Source of the DNA: Hyalangium gracile
GTDB taxonomy: Bacteria > Myxococcota > Myxococcia > Myxococcales > Myxococcaceae
Reading direction: 5' to 3'
DNA length: 64,000 nt
Assembly: GCF_020103725.1 (NCBI RefSeq)
Contig: NZ_JAHXBG010000020.1
Span: 1-64,000 of the forward strand
The position numbers and the translations under genes were made by a program. Under the pieces are notes generated by a model. It did no database searches and was not told the DNA's origin. It saw only the letters and a list, made by a program, of their open reading frames with translations. This document shows, in pieces, positions 44,013-53,600 of the stretch. How positions within the stretch are numbered: the first letter of the stretch is position 1; every line of letters starts with the position of its first letter.

Positions 44013-45572
44013 CTAAGGATCCGAGGTCGGCCGGCGCTGGGTTGGGAACACAGGGACGTAGCACCTGCCTTTGTACACGTAACCCTCATCGCGGCAGGTA
44101 TCGAGATCTGTGTTCACGTCCAACCAGCACCCTCCATTTATCGCGACATGGATCCTTTGAGGGCAGCGACCGTCCCCGTCGGATCGGATCTGCCCTGGCA
44201 ATGGTTTTTGGGGGAGATCCAAGGCGATCAAATGTCCGCTGAGGGGGATAGGGAGGCTCCCCCCGGGTGTCACGGTCGTGGTGTCTCCGATGCCAGCGGA
44301 GCCCGCGTCGCTCTGATGAGGGCTCTCTTCGAGCTGCGCCACGACAGGCTCCTCCAGCCGGCGAGGAGTCTCGCCCCAGCGGATGCACAGCAGCACCGTC
44401 AGCACTAGAGGGATCGCTACCAGCAAGGGTCGCAGCCGAGAGGTCCACTCTCCGGACTCGACGCGCTCGGGACTGTCGTGGCGGTGAGCACCTCGGCTTC
44501 CCGGTGCTCGGATGCGACTCCTCCGTCGCCGCTTCGTGGGTCGCAGCCGCGCCTTGTTGCCCAGGAGCTTCAAACGCAGAGCATGGCCCAACAGCGCCGC
44601 GAAGGGTGTCTCCTCGTGACGCTCATCGGAGGGCGACTGCGCATCCTCGGTGAAGAGAGGCTGATCCGCCTTCGGACCCACGCGCTCCACGACCTCTTCG
44701 AGGGCCTCGGCCAGCTCTCGCGCCGTGCCCCGCGCCTCGGGAGCCAGGGAGAGCATGCGGAGGATCAGCGCGCTGAGCCGCGGCTCCACACGTGGATTGA
44801 GCTCCAGCGGAGGACGATACTCCGCTTCCTCCAGGTCCCACCTGCCCGCCTCGTCCTGTCTCGGCTCCGCGGGTGGAAGGTACTCGCGGGTGACGAGCCG
44901 GTAGGCCGTGACCCCCAGCGCGAACACGTCATCCGCCGGCCCGGGAGCGTAGGCCACCGGAGGGAACTGACGAGGCTGCAGGGAGAACCGCCACGCCTCC
45001 GGTGAGCGGTACGCCGGTGTCCCGGGAGGAAATGGAGGCGGCGTCAGCGGACGAGCGTCCGGGTAGTGTCCCGAGCCAAAGTCCATGAGCAGGGCGCGCT
45101 GGTCCGCGAGCCGCACCAGCACGTTGTCTCCCTTGACGTCTCGGTGCACGCCCACCGCGTGGACGGCGGCGAGCGCCCCCGCAAGCTGTGCCAGGAGCCG
45201 AGCCACCTGGCGCGAGGAGGCAGCGTGCCGGCGTGCCCAGCCGTACAGGGGCTCGCCCTCCACCCAATCCATGACGAGGTAGGGGTACACGCTCCCCATC
45301 GGCTGCCGCCAGTGCCCCTCGTCCAGAAGCCGCGGCACGCTCGGATGGTGGAGGCGGGAGAGCAGCTCCGCCTCGCGCTCGAAGCGGGGATCCTCGGCGT
45401 ACATGCCCAGCTTGAGCGCCACCGGGCCTTGTGCCTCCGTGCCCACCTGCTCGGCGCGATAGACGGCCCCGTAGGTCCCCAGCCCCGACATGTGCAGCAC
45501 ACGCCACGGTCCTATCTCGGTTCCGGGAGGAAGACTGGCTGGATGCAGGTGGGGTGCGTGAACCCTCTCCAT
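44013..45572 (-). CDS. Transmembrane serine/threonine protein kinase
   Basis: A 519-aa Hanks-type kinase. Gly-rich loop SGLGTYGAVYRAE, Lys in VALKLG, catalytic loop VHRDVKGDNVLV, DFG in MDFGSGHY, and APE-type PAYRSPEAW lie in residues 20-285. A basic juxtamembrane region (RPTKRRRRSRIR) is followed by one membrane segment (about 395-410, PLLVAIPLVLTVLLCIRWG). The outer tail contains KPLPGQIRSDGDGRCP, AINGGCWLDV and GYVYKGRCYVPVF, a Cys-rich tail common in myxobacterial kinases. It probably senses an envelope signal. The catalytic HRD is present, so it should be active. Confidence 0.93.
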   Translation of the reverse strand: MERVHAPHLHPASLPPGTEIGPWRVLHMSGLGTYGAVYRAEQVGTEAQGPVALKLGMYAEDPRFEREAELLSRLHHPSVPRLLDEGHWRQPMGSVYPYLVMDWVEGEPLYGWARRHAASSRQVARLLAQLAGALAAVHAVGVHRDVKGDNVLVRLADQRALLMDFGSGHYPDARPLTPPPFPPGTPAYRSPEAWRFSLQPRQFPPVAYAPGPADDVFALGVTAYRLVTREYLPPAEPRQDEAGRWDLEEAEYRPPLELNPRVEPRLSALILRMLSLAPEARGTARELAEALEEVVERVGPKADQPLFTEDAQSPSDERHEETPFAALLGHALRLKLLGNKARLRPTKRRRRSRIRAPGSRGAHRHDSPERVESGEWTSRLRPLLVAIPLVLTVLLCIRWGETPRRLEEPVVAQLEESPHQSDAGSAGIGDTTTVTPGGSLPIPLSGHLIALDLPQKPLPGQIRSDGDGRCPQRIHVAINGGCWLDVNTDLDTCRDEGYVYKGRCYVPVFPTQRRPTSDP

Positions 45573-45681
45573 GAAGCACCTCGTGAGTGGAGCCCGCGGC
45601 GAGCGCCGCCGGTGCCAGCCTACTCCACACGTAGGCGAACACGAGAGTCATCTGAAAGGTTGGGTTCCGAATCCCGGGGAC

Positions 45682-48225
45682 TCACGGGCCGGCGTCGGGA
45701 GACGCCAGGGGCAGCTCGACCGTGAACGTCGCCCCCTGGCCCTGTGTGCTCTCCACCCGGACGGTGCCGCCGAGCGCCTCGACTATCTGCCGGGTGATGT
45801 AGAGCCCCAGCCCCAGCCCGCCGTAGTGCCGCTCGGACACGGCGCGCTCGAAGCGCCCGAAGATGCGAGACAGCGCCTCGGGCGCGATGCCGATGCCCTC
45901 GTCCCTCACCGTCAGCCGCGCATGCGTGCTGTCCACGCCCGCCCCCAGGAACACGCGCCCTCCCGCCCCGTACTTGATGGCGTTGCTCAGCAGGTTGGTG
46001 ACGACCTGCTCCAGCCGGAGCCGATCCCAGCGGCCGATGATCGGGCCCTCCGCGTCGATGTGGAGCGGCGAGTGGGCCTGGGCCGCCTGCGCCTCGAACC
46101 GGAGCGCCACCTCGCGCACCACCGAGGCCAGGTCCACCTCCTCCCACGTCACGTGCAGGCTCCCCGCAGTGATGCGCGAGATGTCCAGCAGCTCGTTGAT
46201 GAGCACCCCCAGCTTCCCGACGACCCGCTCCACCTCCTCCAGCCGCGAGCGGAGCTTCTCGGGCGTCACGCTCGGCCCCATCCCGCTCGCCGCGCGCAGC
46301 AGCGACTGCACGTGCAGCTTGAGCGAGGTGGTCGGGGTGCGCAGCTCGTGGGCCGCCACCTGCAGGAACTCGTCTCGCAGGCTGATCGCCAGCTGGGCCT
46401 GCCGGTACAGCAGCGAGTTGTCCAACGCCACGGCGGCCTGTGCCGCCAGCCCCTCCACCAGCTGCTCGTGCTCCCGCCGGAAGCGCCCCGGCTCCGGGTG
46501 CCCGAAGAACAGTCCCCCCAGCACCACTCCGGAGCGGCTCTTCACCGGCACGGCCAGATAGCTCCTCACCGGCAGGTGCCCCTCCGGCATCCCTTGATAG
46601 GGCGGATTGGCGCCGTAGTCCGGAGACTGAGTCACATCGTCCAGCCGCACCGTCGCCGTGCCCTCGAACGTGGGGCGGAAGATGCGCGTCTTGCGCGGCA
46701 TGGGGAACCGCTCGAACGCCTCGCGGGGCGCTCCCGACAGCGTGTACAGCAGGTAGGACTCGCCCTTGTCGTTGGTGAAGTTGTGGAAGAAGGCCCCGAA
46801 GGACGCGCCCGTCAGCCCGGTCGCCTCGTCCGTCACGCGCTGGACGAGCTTGTCCCGGTCCAGCTCCGAGGCGAACGCCAGGCCCAGCCGGGAGAACGTC
46901 TCCGCCGTGCGCTTCTCCTTCTCCGCGCGCAGCACGGCCTGCTGCGCCTCGTGGAAGAGCCGGCGCGTCTCCATGGCGCCCGCCACGCGCCGGGCCAGCT
47001 CCTCGGCCATGCCTGGCGCGTCCTCGTCGAAGCGCTGGCGGGGCGAGCAGACGCCCAGGAGCATGAGGCCCAGCTTCCGGTCCTGGCCGTGGAGCGGCGC
47101 CAGGATGACGCCGTGCACGGTGAGCGCCTCGAGCGGCAGCAGGTGCTCGGCGGCCTGGGAGAGCTGCTCTCGCGTGAAGAGGGCCGCCTTGCCGCTGTCC
47201 AGCACGCGGTGCACGGGGCTCTGGGCGTCGCGTCGGGGCGGAACGCGCAGGCCCTTCCGGAGCAGCGGGGCCTGCAGCGCATCCCGGTGAGCCACCGCCA
47301 CCCGGCTCAGCGAGCCGTCCTCCCGCAGCAGGTCCACCACGCAGAGCTCCGCGAAGGACTCCGTGGCGAACAGGGCCACCTGCTGGAGGAGCCCCTCGAG
47401 CTCGTCCGTGCTCTCCACGAGCAGGCGGCTCGCGTCCGCCAGCAAGCGCAGCTTCTGCTCGGCCTTCTTGCGCGCGGTGATGTTCTTGCTCACCCCGATG
47501 AAGCCGATCGCCTGGCCGCTGTCGTCGTGCATCTGGCGCGTGGTGATGTCCACCCAGATGTCGGTGCCATCCTTGCGGCGTCCCCGCCACTCGCCGACGT
47601 AGTCCTGGCCGTCGGTGATGCGGGCCAGGTCCTTCGCCAGGATCGAGATGTCCTGGTCCGGGTAGAGCATGGCCGGTGTCTGGCCCAGCATCTCCTCGGC
47701 CGAGTACCCGAAGAGCGCCTCCGCGCCCTGGCTCCAGTGCACGATGTGGCCGGAGAAGTCCGTGACGATGATGCTGTCCTGCACGCTGTGCAGGATGGTG
47801 TCCTGGAAGAGGAGCCGCTCCTCGGCGCGCATGCGGGCCGCATGCAGGCTCACGAAGACGGACAGCTTGGTGCGGAGGATGTCCGTGTCGAGCGGTGGGG
47901 CGATGACGTCCACCGCGCCCAGGGCATGGGCCTGGCGGACCTGCGCGAACTCCAGGGCCGCGTCGCTGAGGATGAGCAGGGGAGGGTAGGCGCCGCGCAT
48001 GCGCCGCTGGATGAGCCGCGCCTGCTCGAGGCCCTCCGAGCCCAGCGCTCGCACGCGCAGGAGCACGGCGGCGAGCTCCCGAGGGCGCAGTGGCTGGAGC
48101 GCCTCCTCGCTGGGAGCCGCCTTCACCAGTCGCTGGCCCAGGGGCACGAGGCCCTGCTCGAGCGCCTCGAGGCTGGCCAGGTCGTCCCCCACCAGGAGGA
48201 TGGTGCCTACCCTCGACTTTGCCAC
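45682..48225 (-). CDS. Sensor histidine kinase with degenerate receiver, PAS and two GAF domains
   Basis: An 847-aa protein with no membrane segment. An N-terminal receiver (1-130) has [11 protein letters not shown] but the usual phospho-Asp is replaced ([14 protein letters not shown]), and the usual Lys-Pro is absent ([10 protein letters not shown]). PAS follows (about 140-260, [20 protein letters not shown]), then two GAF domains (about 275-430 and 445-600). HisKA is [15 protein letters not shown] (phospho-His about 620); HATPase has [18 protein letters not shown] and [10 protein letters not shown]. It is 31 nt downstream of the BMP-type binding protein and may be co-transcribed with that importer. 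The receiver is likely a non-phosphorylated scaffold. Confidence 0.9.
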   Translation of the reverse strand: MAKSRVGTILLVGDDLASLEALEQGLVPLGQRLVKAAPSEEALQPLRPRELAAVLLRVRALGSEGLEQARLIQRRMRGAYPPLLILSDAALEFAQVRQAHALGAVDVIAPPLDTDILRTKLSVFVSLHAARMRAEERLLFQDTILHSVQDSIIVTDFSGHIVHWSQGAEALFGYSAEEMLGQTPAMLYPDQDISILAKDLARITDGQDYVGEWRGRRKDGTDIWVDITTRQMHDDSGQAIGFIGVSKNITARKKAEQKLRLLADASRLLVESTDELEGLLQQVALFATESFAELCVVDLLREDGSLSRVAVAHRDALQAPLLRKGLRVPPRRDAQSPVHRVLDSGKAALFTREQLSQAAEHLLPLEALTVHGVILAPLHGQDRKLGLMLLGVCSPRQRFDEDAPGMAEELARRVAGAMETRRLFHEAQQAVLRAEKEKRTAETFSRLGLAFASELDRDKLVQRVTDEATGLTGASFGAFFHNFTNDKGESYLLYTLSGAPREAFERFPMPRKTRIFRPTFEGTATVRLDDVTQSPDYGANPPYQGMPEGHLPVRSYLAVPVKSRSGVVLGGLFFGHPEPGRFRREHEQLVEGLAAQAAVALDNSLLYRQAQLAISLRDEFLQVAAHELRTPTTSLKLHVQSLLRAASGMGPSVTPEKLRSRLEEVERVVGKLGVLINELLDISRITAGSLHVTWEEVDLASVVREVALRFEAQAAQAHSPLHIDAEGPIIGRWDRLRLEQVVTNLLSNAIKYGAGGRVFLGAGVDSTHARLTVRDEGIGIAPEALSRIFGRFERAVSERHYGGLGLGLYITRQIVEALGGTVRVESTQGQGATFTVELPLASPDAGP

Positions 48226-48256
48226 CGCTCTGCTCCTCGCCTCGACATGGAGTCGG

Positions 48257-49408
48257 CTACCTGGGCTCGTCGGCGACCGGGCCCACCACGCCAGGAACCA
48301 CCCACTGCATCTGGTTGAGCTCCTGCACCGTCATCGTCTTGTCCGCGGGCAGGCGCGTCACGCCGTGGCGATCCTGCAGCGGCCCGGTGAACGGATCGAA
48401 CGTGGGCTTGCTCGAGGACATGTCCTTGAGCAGCTCCATCACCCGGTCGTACACGGACACCTGCTTGCCCCCCACCGTCATCTGCGCCTTCTTCAGCGCC
48501 TCGACGTACTTGGGGTTGATGGGCATGCCGGGCTGGCCGCCCATCTCCACCGCGCCCTCGCGCAGCAGCCACCAGTAGTCCACGTCCCGCAGCTTGCCCG
48601 GAGCGTAGGTGCCGTCGCGCACCTTGCTCAGGAAGTCGATGTAGATCTTCTCCCAGTGCACCAGCTGTCCGGACACCACGAAGTCCGGCGCGAAGCGGTG
48701 CATGGGCGAGTAGTGCGCGAAGCTGGGCACCTTCCGGCGGCCCGCCACCTGCACCACCGTGGCCGTGTCCTCGGTGAAGGCGAGCACGTCATTGCCCTCG
48801 GCGATGAGCGCCTCGGCCGCCTCGCGCGCCTTCACCGGGCTGACCCAGGCGTTGATCCACTTCACGTTCACCGTGGCGTTGGGCTTCACCGCCCGCACGC
48901 CCAGCGCGAACGCCGAGATGTGGCGCTTGAGCTCGGGGATGGGGAAGGCCGCCACGTAGCCCACCTTGCCCGAGGTGGTGAGCGCTCCGGCCATCAGGCC
49001 GTTGAGGTAGTAGACTTGATAGAAGTCGGCCATGAAGGTGGCCATGTTCGGCGCCCGCTTGAAGCCCGAGGTGTGGGCGAACACCACCTGGGGATACTTC
49101 TTCGCCGCCTCCAGCGTCTGATCCATGAAGCCGAAGCTGGTGGTGAAGACGACGTTGCAGCCGCCCTTCACCAGCCGGTCGATGACGGGCAGCGCCTGGC
49201 CCTCGGGCACGGCCTCCACGTACTGCGTCGTCAGCCCGGGCAGCGCCTTCTCGGTGAGCTTGCGTGCCTCGTCGTGGGCGTAGCTCCAGCCGATGTCTCC
49301 CACCGGCCCCACGTAGATGAAGCACGCCTTGAGCTTCGAGTCCGCGGCCCGCGCCGGGCCCGCAAGGGCCAGCGCCAGCAGTGCCAGCCACAACACCTGT
49401 GTCTTCAT
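48257..49408 (-). CDS. BMP-family ABC transporter substrate-binding protein
   Basis: A 383-aa periplasmic protein. Signal peptide MKTQVLWLALLALALAGPAR is followed by KACFIYVGPVGDIGWSYAHD, the typical start of BMP/PnrA/Med-type nucleoside-binding proteins, then NVVFTTSFGFMDQTLEAAKK, GKVGYVAAFPIPELKRHISA and FAHYSPMHRFAPDFVVSG. The family binds nucleosides or related purines. No lipobox Cys is present, so it should be free in the periplasm. It is the last importer gene, 13 nt after the second permease. Confidence 0.9.
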   Translation of the reverse strand: MKTQVLWLALLALALAGPARAADSKLKACFIYVGPVGDIGWSYAHDEARKLTEKALPGLTTQYVEAVPEGQALPVIDRLVKGGCNVVFTTSFGFMDQTLEAAKKYPQVVFAHTSGFKRAPNMATFMADFYQVYYLNGLMAGALTTSGKVGYVAAFPIPELKRHISAFALGVRAVKPNATVNVKWINAWVSPVKAREAAEALIAEGNDVLAFTEDTATVVQVAGRRKVPSFAHYSPMHRFAPDFVVSGQLVHWEKIYIDFLSKVRDGTYAPGKLRDVDYWWLLREGAVEMGGQPGMPINPKYVEALKKAQMTVGGKQVSVYDRVMELLKDMSSSKPTFDPFTGPLQDRHGVTRLPADKTMTVQELNQMQWVVPGVVGPVADEPR

Positions 49409-49421
49409 TCCGTGCTCCTCC

Positions 49422-50285
49422 TCATCGCTCGCCCCGGTGGTAGGGCCTGCCCAGCGCCGCGGGAGCCGAGCCCTGGGTGCGGCGCAGTCCCGCCAGGGCC
49501 AGTACCACGATGACCAGCAGATAGGGCATGGCGGCGAACAGCTCGGTGGGGATGTGACTCTGATCCTGCAGCCGGAACTGCAGGTAGTACAGAAGTCCGA
49601 AGAACACCGAGCCGAGCACCGCGCGCAGCGGGCTCCAGCCGACGAAGATGACCAGGGCCACGGCGATCCACCCCAGCCCCGCCGTCATCCCATCCGTCCA
49701 CGCGGGGCGGTAGGCCAGGGACAGGAAGGCCCCGGCCAGCCCGGCGAGCGCCCCGCCGAAGGCCACCGCCCCGTAGCGCACCGCCACCACGTTCACGCCC
49801 AGCACGTCCGCCGCCGCCGGGTTCTCTCCCACCGAGCGCAGCACCAGCCCCGGCCGGGTGGCGTGCAGGAAGGCCCAGAGCAGCACGGCCAGCACGCCGG
49901 CCGCCACGGTGAAGGGCAGCTCGGGAGCGGGCTCGAAGAGGATGGCGCCCTCGTAGCGCTTGCCCAGCAGCCCCGCCACGCCCAGGCCCAGCATCGCCAG
50001 GGCCAGCCCGGACACGTAGGCGTTGGCGCGCAGGGTGAGGGTGACGAAGCCGTGCAGCAGCGCGGCCAGCGCTCCCACCGCCATGGCCAGGCCCACCGCC
50101 AGGCTCAGCGACTCGGCCTCCGAGGCCACCCCGAAGGCGGCCAGCGCCCCCACGGCCATCATCCCCTCCACGCCCAGGTTCACCACCCCGGCGCGCTCGT
50201 TGACGAGCACGCCCAGCGTGGCCAGCAGCAGCGGCGTCCCGAAGGAGAGGGCGCGCGCCAGCGCCTGGAGGAGCTCCTCGATCAT
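49422..50285 (-). CDS. ABC transporter permease, BMP-type importer (second)
   Basis: A 287-aa integral membrane protein with about eight hydrophobic segments. It starts MIEELLQALARALSFGTPLL and contains NERAGVVNLGVEGMMAVGA, the branched-chain/nucleoside permease signature, and GENPAAADVLGVNV, the EAA-like loop that contacts the ATPase. The start at 50285 overlaps the first permease by 4 nt. It pairs with the product of 50282-51337. Confidence 0.9.
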   Translation of the reverse strand: MIEELLQALARALSFGTPLLLATLGVLVNERAGVVNLGVEGMMAVGALAAFGVASEAESLSLAVGLAMAVGALAALLHGFVTLTLRANAYVSGLALAMLGLGVAGLLGKRYEGAILFEPAPELPFTVAAGVLAVLLWAFLHATRPGLVLRSVGENPAAADVLGVNVVAVRYGAVAFGGALAGLAGAFLSLAYRPAWTDGMTAGLGWIAVALVIFVGWSPLRAVLGSVFFGLLYYLQFRLQDQSHIPTELFAAMPYLLVIVVLALAGLRRTQGSAPAALGRPYHRGER

Positions 50286-51337
50286 GGCGACCACCTCACC
50301 CGGTAGCGCGCCAGGGACTCGCCGGCGATGAGGCACAGCAGCATGAGCCCGCTGAAGACGTCGATGACCCGGAAGGGCATGTTGAGGCTGATCTTCAGCA
50401 GGTCTCCTCCCGCGAGGATGACGCCCATCAGGGGCGCGGTGAGCAGCACCAGGGCCGGGTGGCCTCGGGCCAGCCACGCCACGATGATGGCGGTGAAGCC
50501 GTAGCCCAGGGAGAGCTGCGACGGGTCCAGCAGTCGGTGGTGGATGCCGGCCACCTCGCCCACGCCGGCCAGCCCGGCGGCTCCGCCCGACAGCAGCCCG
50601 GTGAGCAGCACCACCCGGGGAATGGGCATGCCGACGTAGCGCGCGGCACGGGGGCTGGCGCCCACCACGCGCAGCTCGTAGCCCAGCGGCGTCCGCGTGA
50701 GCAGCACCTGGAGCGCCACCGCCAGCACCGCGCCCAGCGCCAGCGTGGGCCAGTGCACCAGCGAGTCCCCCAGCAGCGGCAGCCAGGCCGGCGCGGGGAA
50801 CTCGTCGGTATAGGTGTAGCCCTGCACCTGCTCGCCTCGCCACGGGCCGCTGACCAGGTAGAGGACGAGGGAGCCCGCCACCGCGTTCAGCATCAGCGTG
50901 GTGAGGATCTCGTTCACGTCCACGCGCGCCCGCAGCCACGCGGCCGGCAGCGTCCACAGTCCGCCCGCCACCGCGCCCGCCAGGAACATCAGGGGCAGGC
51001 TCAGGGCGCTCGAGGGCACAAAGAGGGCGACGGCGCTGCCCGCCGCCGCGCCCAGCAGGAGCTGTCCCTCCGCGCCGATGTTGAAGAAGCTCACCCGGAA
51101 GGCCAGCGTCAGCCCGCTGCCGATGAGCAGCAGCGGGATGGTGCGGCGCAGCACCTCGGCCAGGCCCTGGCCATCGGCCAGCGTGCCCTCCAGCAGCGTG
51201 CCGTAGGCCTCCAGCGGGCCCACGCCGTAGGCGGCGAACACTGCGCCCGCCAGCGTGAAGGCGAGCGCCAGCACTCCCAGGTACACCCCGAGCACCTTGG
51301 CCCGACGCGGCAGCGGATCCTGCTCGAGGCGGATCAT
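50282..51337 (-). CDS. ABC transporter permease, BMP-type importer (first)
   Basis: A 351-aa permease with about eight or nine membrane segments. SFFNIGAEGQLLLGAAAGSA is the conserved permease motif, and VGASPRAARYVGMPI is the cytosolic coupling loop. The start overlaps the ATPase gene by 4 nt and its stop overlaps the next permease by 4 nt, so the three are translationally coupled. It is the longer of the two unequal permeases, as usual for this family. Confidence 0.9.
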   Translation of the reverse strand: MIRLEQDPLPRRAKVLGVYLGVLALAFTLAGAVFAAYGVGPLEAYGTLLEGTLADGQGLAEVLRRTIPLLLIGSGLTLAFRVSFFNIGAEGQLLLGAAAGSAVALFVPSSALSLPLMFLAGAVAGGLWTLPAAWLRARVDVNEILTTLMLNAVAGSLVLYLVSGPWRGEQVQGYTYTDEFPAPAWLPLLGDSLVHWPTLALGAVLAVALQVLLTRTPLGYELRVVGASPRAARYVGMPIPRVVLLTGLLSGGAAGLAGVGEVAGIHHRLLDPSQLSLGYGFTAIIVAWLARGHPALVLLTAPLMGVILAGGDLLKISLNMPFRVIDVFSGLMLLCLIAGESLARYRVRWSP

Positions 51338-52842
51338 CCCGCTCCCTCCGCCGCCTGCGTCATCATCCTCCCGAGCCGCTCCAGGTCCACCTCTCCGGCG
51401 GGCCAGGGGCCGCGCAGCTCTCCCTGGTAGAGCGCGGCCACCCGGTGCGAGAGGGCGAACAGCTCGTCCAGGTCCTCCGTCACCAGCAGCACCGACATGC
51501 CCTCCTGGGCCCGCTGGATGAGGAGCCGGTGCACCTGCTCGGTGGCGCCCACGTCCACGCCGTACGTGGGGTGCACCGCGATCAGCAGCCGAGGCGAGCC
51601 CGCCAGCTCCCGCGCGAGCACCGCGCGCTGGATGTTGCCGCCGGAGAGCAGGCGCAGCGGCGCAGCCGGGCTCGGAGTGGCGATCTGATAGGTCTGGATG
51701 AGCTCGGTGGCCTTTCGCTCCAGGCGCTGGCGATCCAGCCAGGGCCCGCGTCGCAGCTCCGTGCGGAAGGTGCGCAGGGCCAGGTTCTCCGCCACGCTCA
51801 TGGAGGGTACGGTGCCCGCGGGCCGCTCCTCGGGGACGTGGGCCACGCCTCGGGCGAAGAGCCGGGCCGGCGAGCGCTCGTCCAGGGGCTGTCCCTCCAG
51901 CAGCACCTCCCCACCGAAGGGGCGCAGGCCCGTGAGCGCCTCCACCAGCTCGCGCTGCCCACTGCCCGCCACGCCCGCGATGCCCAGGATCTCTCCGGGC
52001 GCCACGCTGAAGCGCACCTTGCGCACCGCGGGCAGCCCGCGATCCGAGCGCACCTCCAGCTCTTTCACCTCCAGCCGCACGCCCGGCTGAGGCGGAGCGA
52101 GCCGCGGCCGAGGCACGGCCTCACGCCCCAGCATCAGCTTCACCAGCTGCTCGCGGGTGGCCTCGCGCGCTGGCAGCTCGCCGACCTTTCGGCCCGAGCG
52201 CAGCACGGTGACGCGGTCGGCATGCGCGAGCACCTCATCGAGCTTGTGGCTGATGAACAGGATGGCCATACCCTGGGCCTTGAGCCGGGCGAGCTGCTCG
52301 AAGAGCGGCGCCACCTCCTGGGGCGTGAGCACGCTGGTGGGCTCGTCGAGGATGAGGACACGAGCGCCCCGCAGGAGCGCGCGGAGGATCTCCAGCCGCT
52401 GCTTCTCTCCCGCGGAGAGGTTCTCCACCCGGGCCTCGAGGTCCACCCTCAGCGGGTGGTCCGCCAGCCGCTCCCGGAGCGTTGCCAGCAGCCGGCGTCG
52501 CGTCAGCAGGAAGCCGCCGCGCAGCCCGAGCGCCAGGTTCTCCGCCACGGTGTGCCGCTCCACGAGCAGCGGGTGCTGGGGCACCAGGGCGATGCCCAGC
52601 CTCAGCGCCTGCGCGGGCGAGCCGATGCGCACCAAACGTCCCTCGAGGAGGATCTCCCCCGAGTCCGGCGCGTACAGGCCATAGAGGATGTTCATCAGCG
52701 TCGTCTTGCCCGCCCCGTTCTCGCCGAGCAGGGCGTGCACCTCGCCGGCGTGGAAGTCCACGCTCACCCGATCATTGGCGACGACGCCGGGGAAGCGCCG
52801 GGTGATGGCGGACAGCCTGAGGAGCGGAGGGGACGTCTCCAT
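51334..52842 (-). CDS. ABC transporter ATP-binding protein, two-domain, BMP-type importer
   Basis: A 502-aa protein with two nucleotide-binding domains in tandem. The first has Walker A LLGENGAGKTTLMN, signature LSAGEKQRLEI and Walker B VLILDEPTSVLT. The second has degenerate Walker A AGVAGSGQRELVEA, signature LLSGGNIQRAVLA and HPTYGVDVGA replacing the usual Walker B. One weak and one good site is normal for sugar/nucleoside importers of this type. It is the first gene of the importer operon and starts 6 nt after the small upstream open frame. Confidence 0.93.
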   Translation of the reverse strand: METSPPLLRLSAITRRFPGVVANDRVSVDFHAGEVHALLGENGAGKTTLMNILYGLYAPDSGEILLEGRLVRIGSPAQALRLGIALVPQHPLLVERHTVAENLALGLRGGFLLTRRRLLATLRERLADHPLRVDLEARVENLSAGEKQRLEILRALLRGARVLILDEPTSVLTPQEVAPLFEQLARLKAQGMAILFISHKLDEVLAHADRVTVLRSGRKVGELPAREATREQLVKLMLGREAVPRPRLAPPQPGVRLEVKELEVRSDRGLPAVRKVRFSVAPGEILGIAGVAGSGQRELVEALTGLRPFGGEVLLEGQPLDERSPARLFARGVAHVPEERPAGTVPSMSVAENLALRTFRTELRRGPWLDRQRLERKATELIQTYQIATPSPAAPLRLLSGGNIQRAVLARELAGSPRLLIAVHPTYGVDVGATEQVHRLLIQRAQEGMSVLLVTEDLDELFALSHRVAALYQGELRGPWPAGEVDLERLGRMMTQAAEGAG

Positions 52843-52848
52843 GTCTCC

Positions 52849-53283
52849 CTAGCGTCGCCTGGGCGGCTCGAGCGCCTCGCGGGCCATGGCGTCCCGCGCC
52901 TCGCGGAACTCCTCCGGCATGTGGCTCGAGCCCGGATGCCACGGTGGTGACCAGGTCCAGTAGTCCATCCCCCAGGGCACCCACGGATAGCGCTCGATCT
53001 CCTTCCCGTCGATGAAGGCGAAGTGCAGTGGGTCGCGGCCGTTCTGCTGAACCTTCAGATACGCCAGCTGCGTCTCCTTGATGTAGGCGAACCGCCGGTC
53101 ATCCGGTGAGAAGGCCATGGACTCGATCGAGCCGGTGTCGAGCTGTTGGCCATCCAGGACCAGCCGGACCTCGCCGACGCAGGCACCCGAGCAATACCCC
53201 CGCGCTTCGCGGCTGCCCTGGGGCGAGGCGAGGCGCTTCCGCGGATATCCGAAGACATCATCTGGCTGGAGCCCGACTGGCAC
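52849..53283 (-). CDS. Hypothetical protein with WD40-like segment, possibly truncated
   Basis: A 144-aa frame from GTG 53283. It contains SIESMAFSPDDRRFAYIKET, a WD40/PD40-type block, then HFAFIDGKEIERYPWVPWGM and WSPPWHPGSSHM. Only one propeller-like repeat is present and there is no signal peptide, so it looks like the C-terminal end of a larger protein. The stop is 6 nt before the importer ATPase start. Start and integrity are doubtful. Confidence 0.5.
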   Translation of the reverse strand: MPVGLQPDDVFGYPRKRLASPQGSREARGYCSGACVGEVRLVLDGQQLDTGSIESMAFSPDDRRFAYIKETQLAYLKVQQNGRDPLHFAFIDGKEIERYPWVPWGMDYWTWSPPWHPGSSHMPEEFREARDAMAREALEPPRRR

Positions 53284-53433
53284 GACATGCTCCCGGGAAG
53301 AGGCACTCCGCGAGACGCGAGCATGCCATAGCGCCGCCCCTCAACCACCTGGTCCCGGTACGCGGCGCGCACACCGCACCCGAGTCCCCGCCGCCTTCCC
53401 ATGGAGGGGCCCATGTCGGGTCAGAGCGCCAGC

Positions 53434-53458
53434 AACTGGTATGCTTGTCATACCAGTT
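53434..53458 (+). repeat. Dispersed hairpin element, copy 3
   Basis: Perfect arms AACTGGTATG (53434-53443) and CATACCAGTT (53449-53458) flank loop CTTGT. The core is identical to copy 2 reversed and differs by one base from copy 1. It lies in a 317-bp spacer between the small WD40-like frame and the amidase gene; no gene is recognised in the rest of the spacer. Confidence 0.85.
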
Positions 53459-53600
53459 CACGACACGTCCGACCGACAGGGAGGGCCTGGTCCACACCCG
53501 GGCCTCCAGGGACTGGCGCCGTCTCCCTGAACTCCCAGGCCATGGTGCAGGCGGCGCTCAGCGGGCTCTCCTTACGCCGCCTGCATCCATCGGACAGGGG

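Noticed and set aside
43718-44242. 174-aa plus-strand open frame
   Set aside because: Overlaps the kinase gene in antisense, Arg/Ser-rich, no ribosome-binding site or domain.
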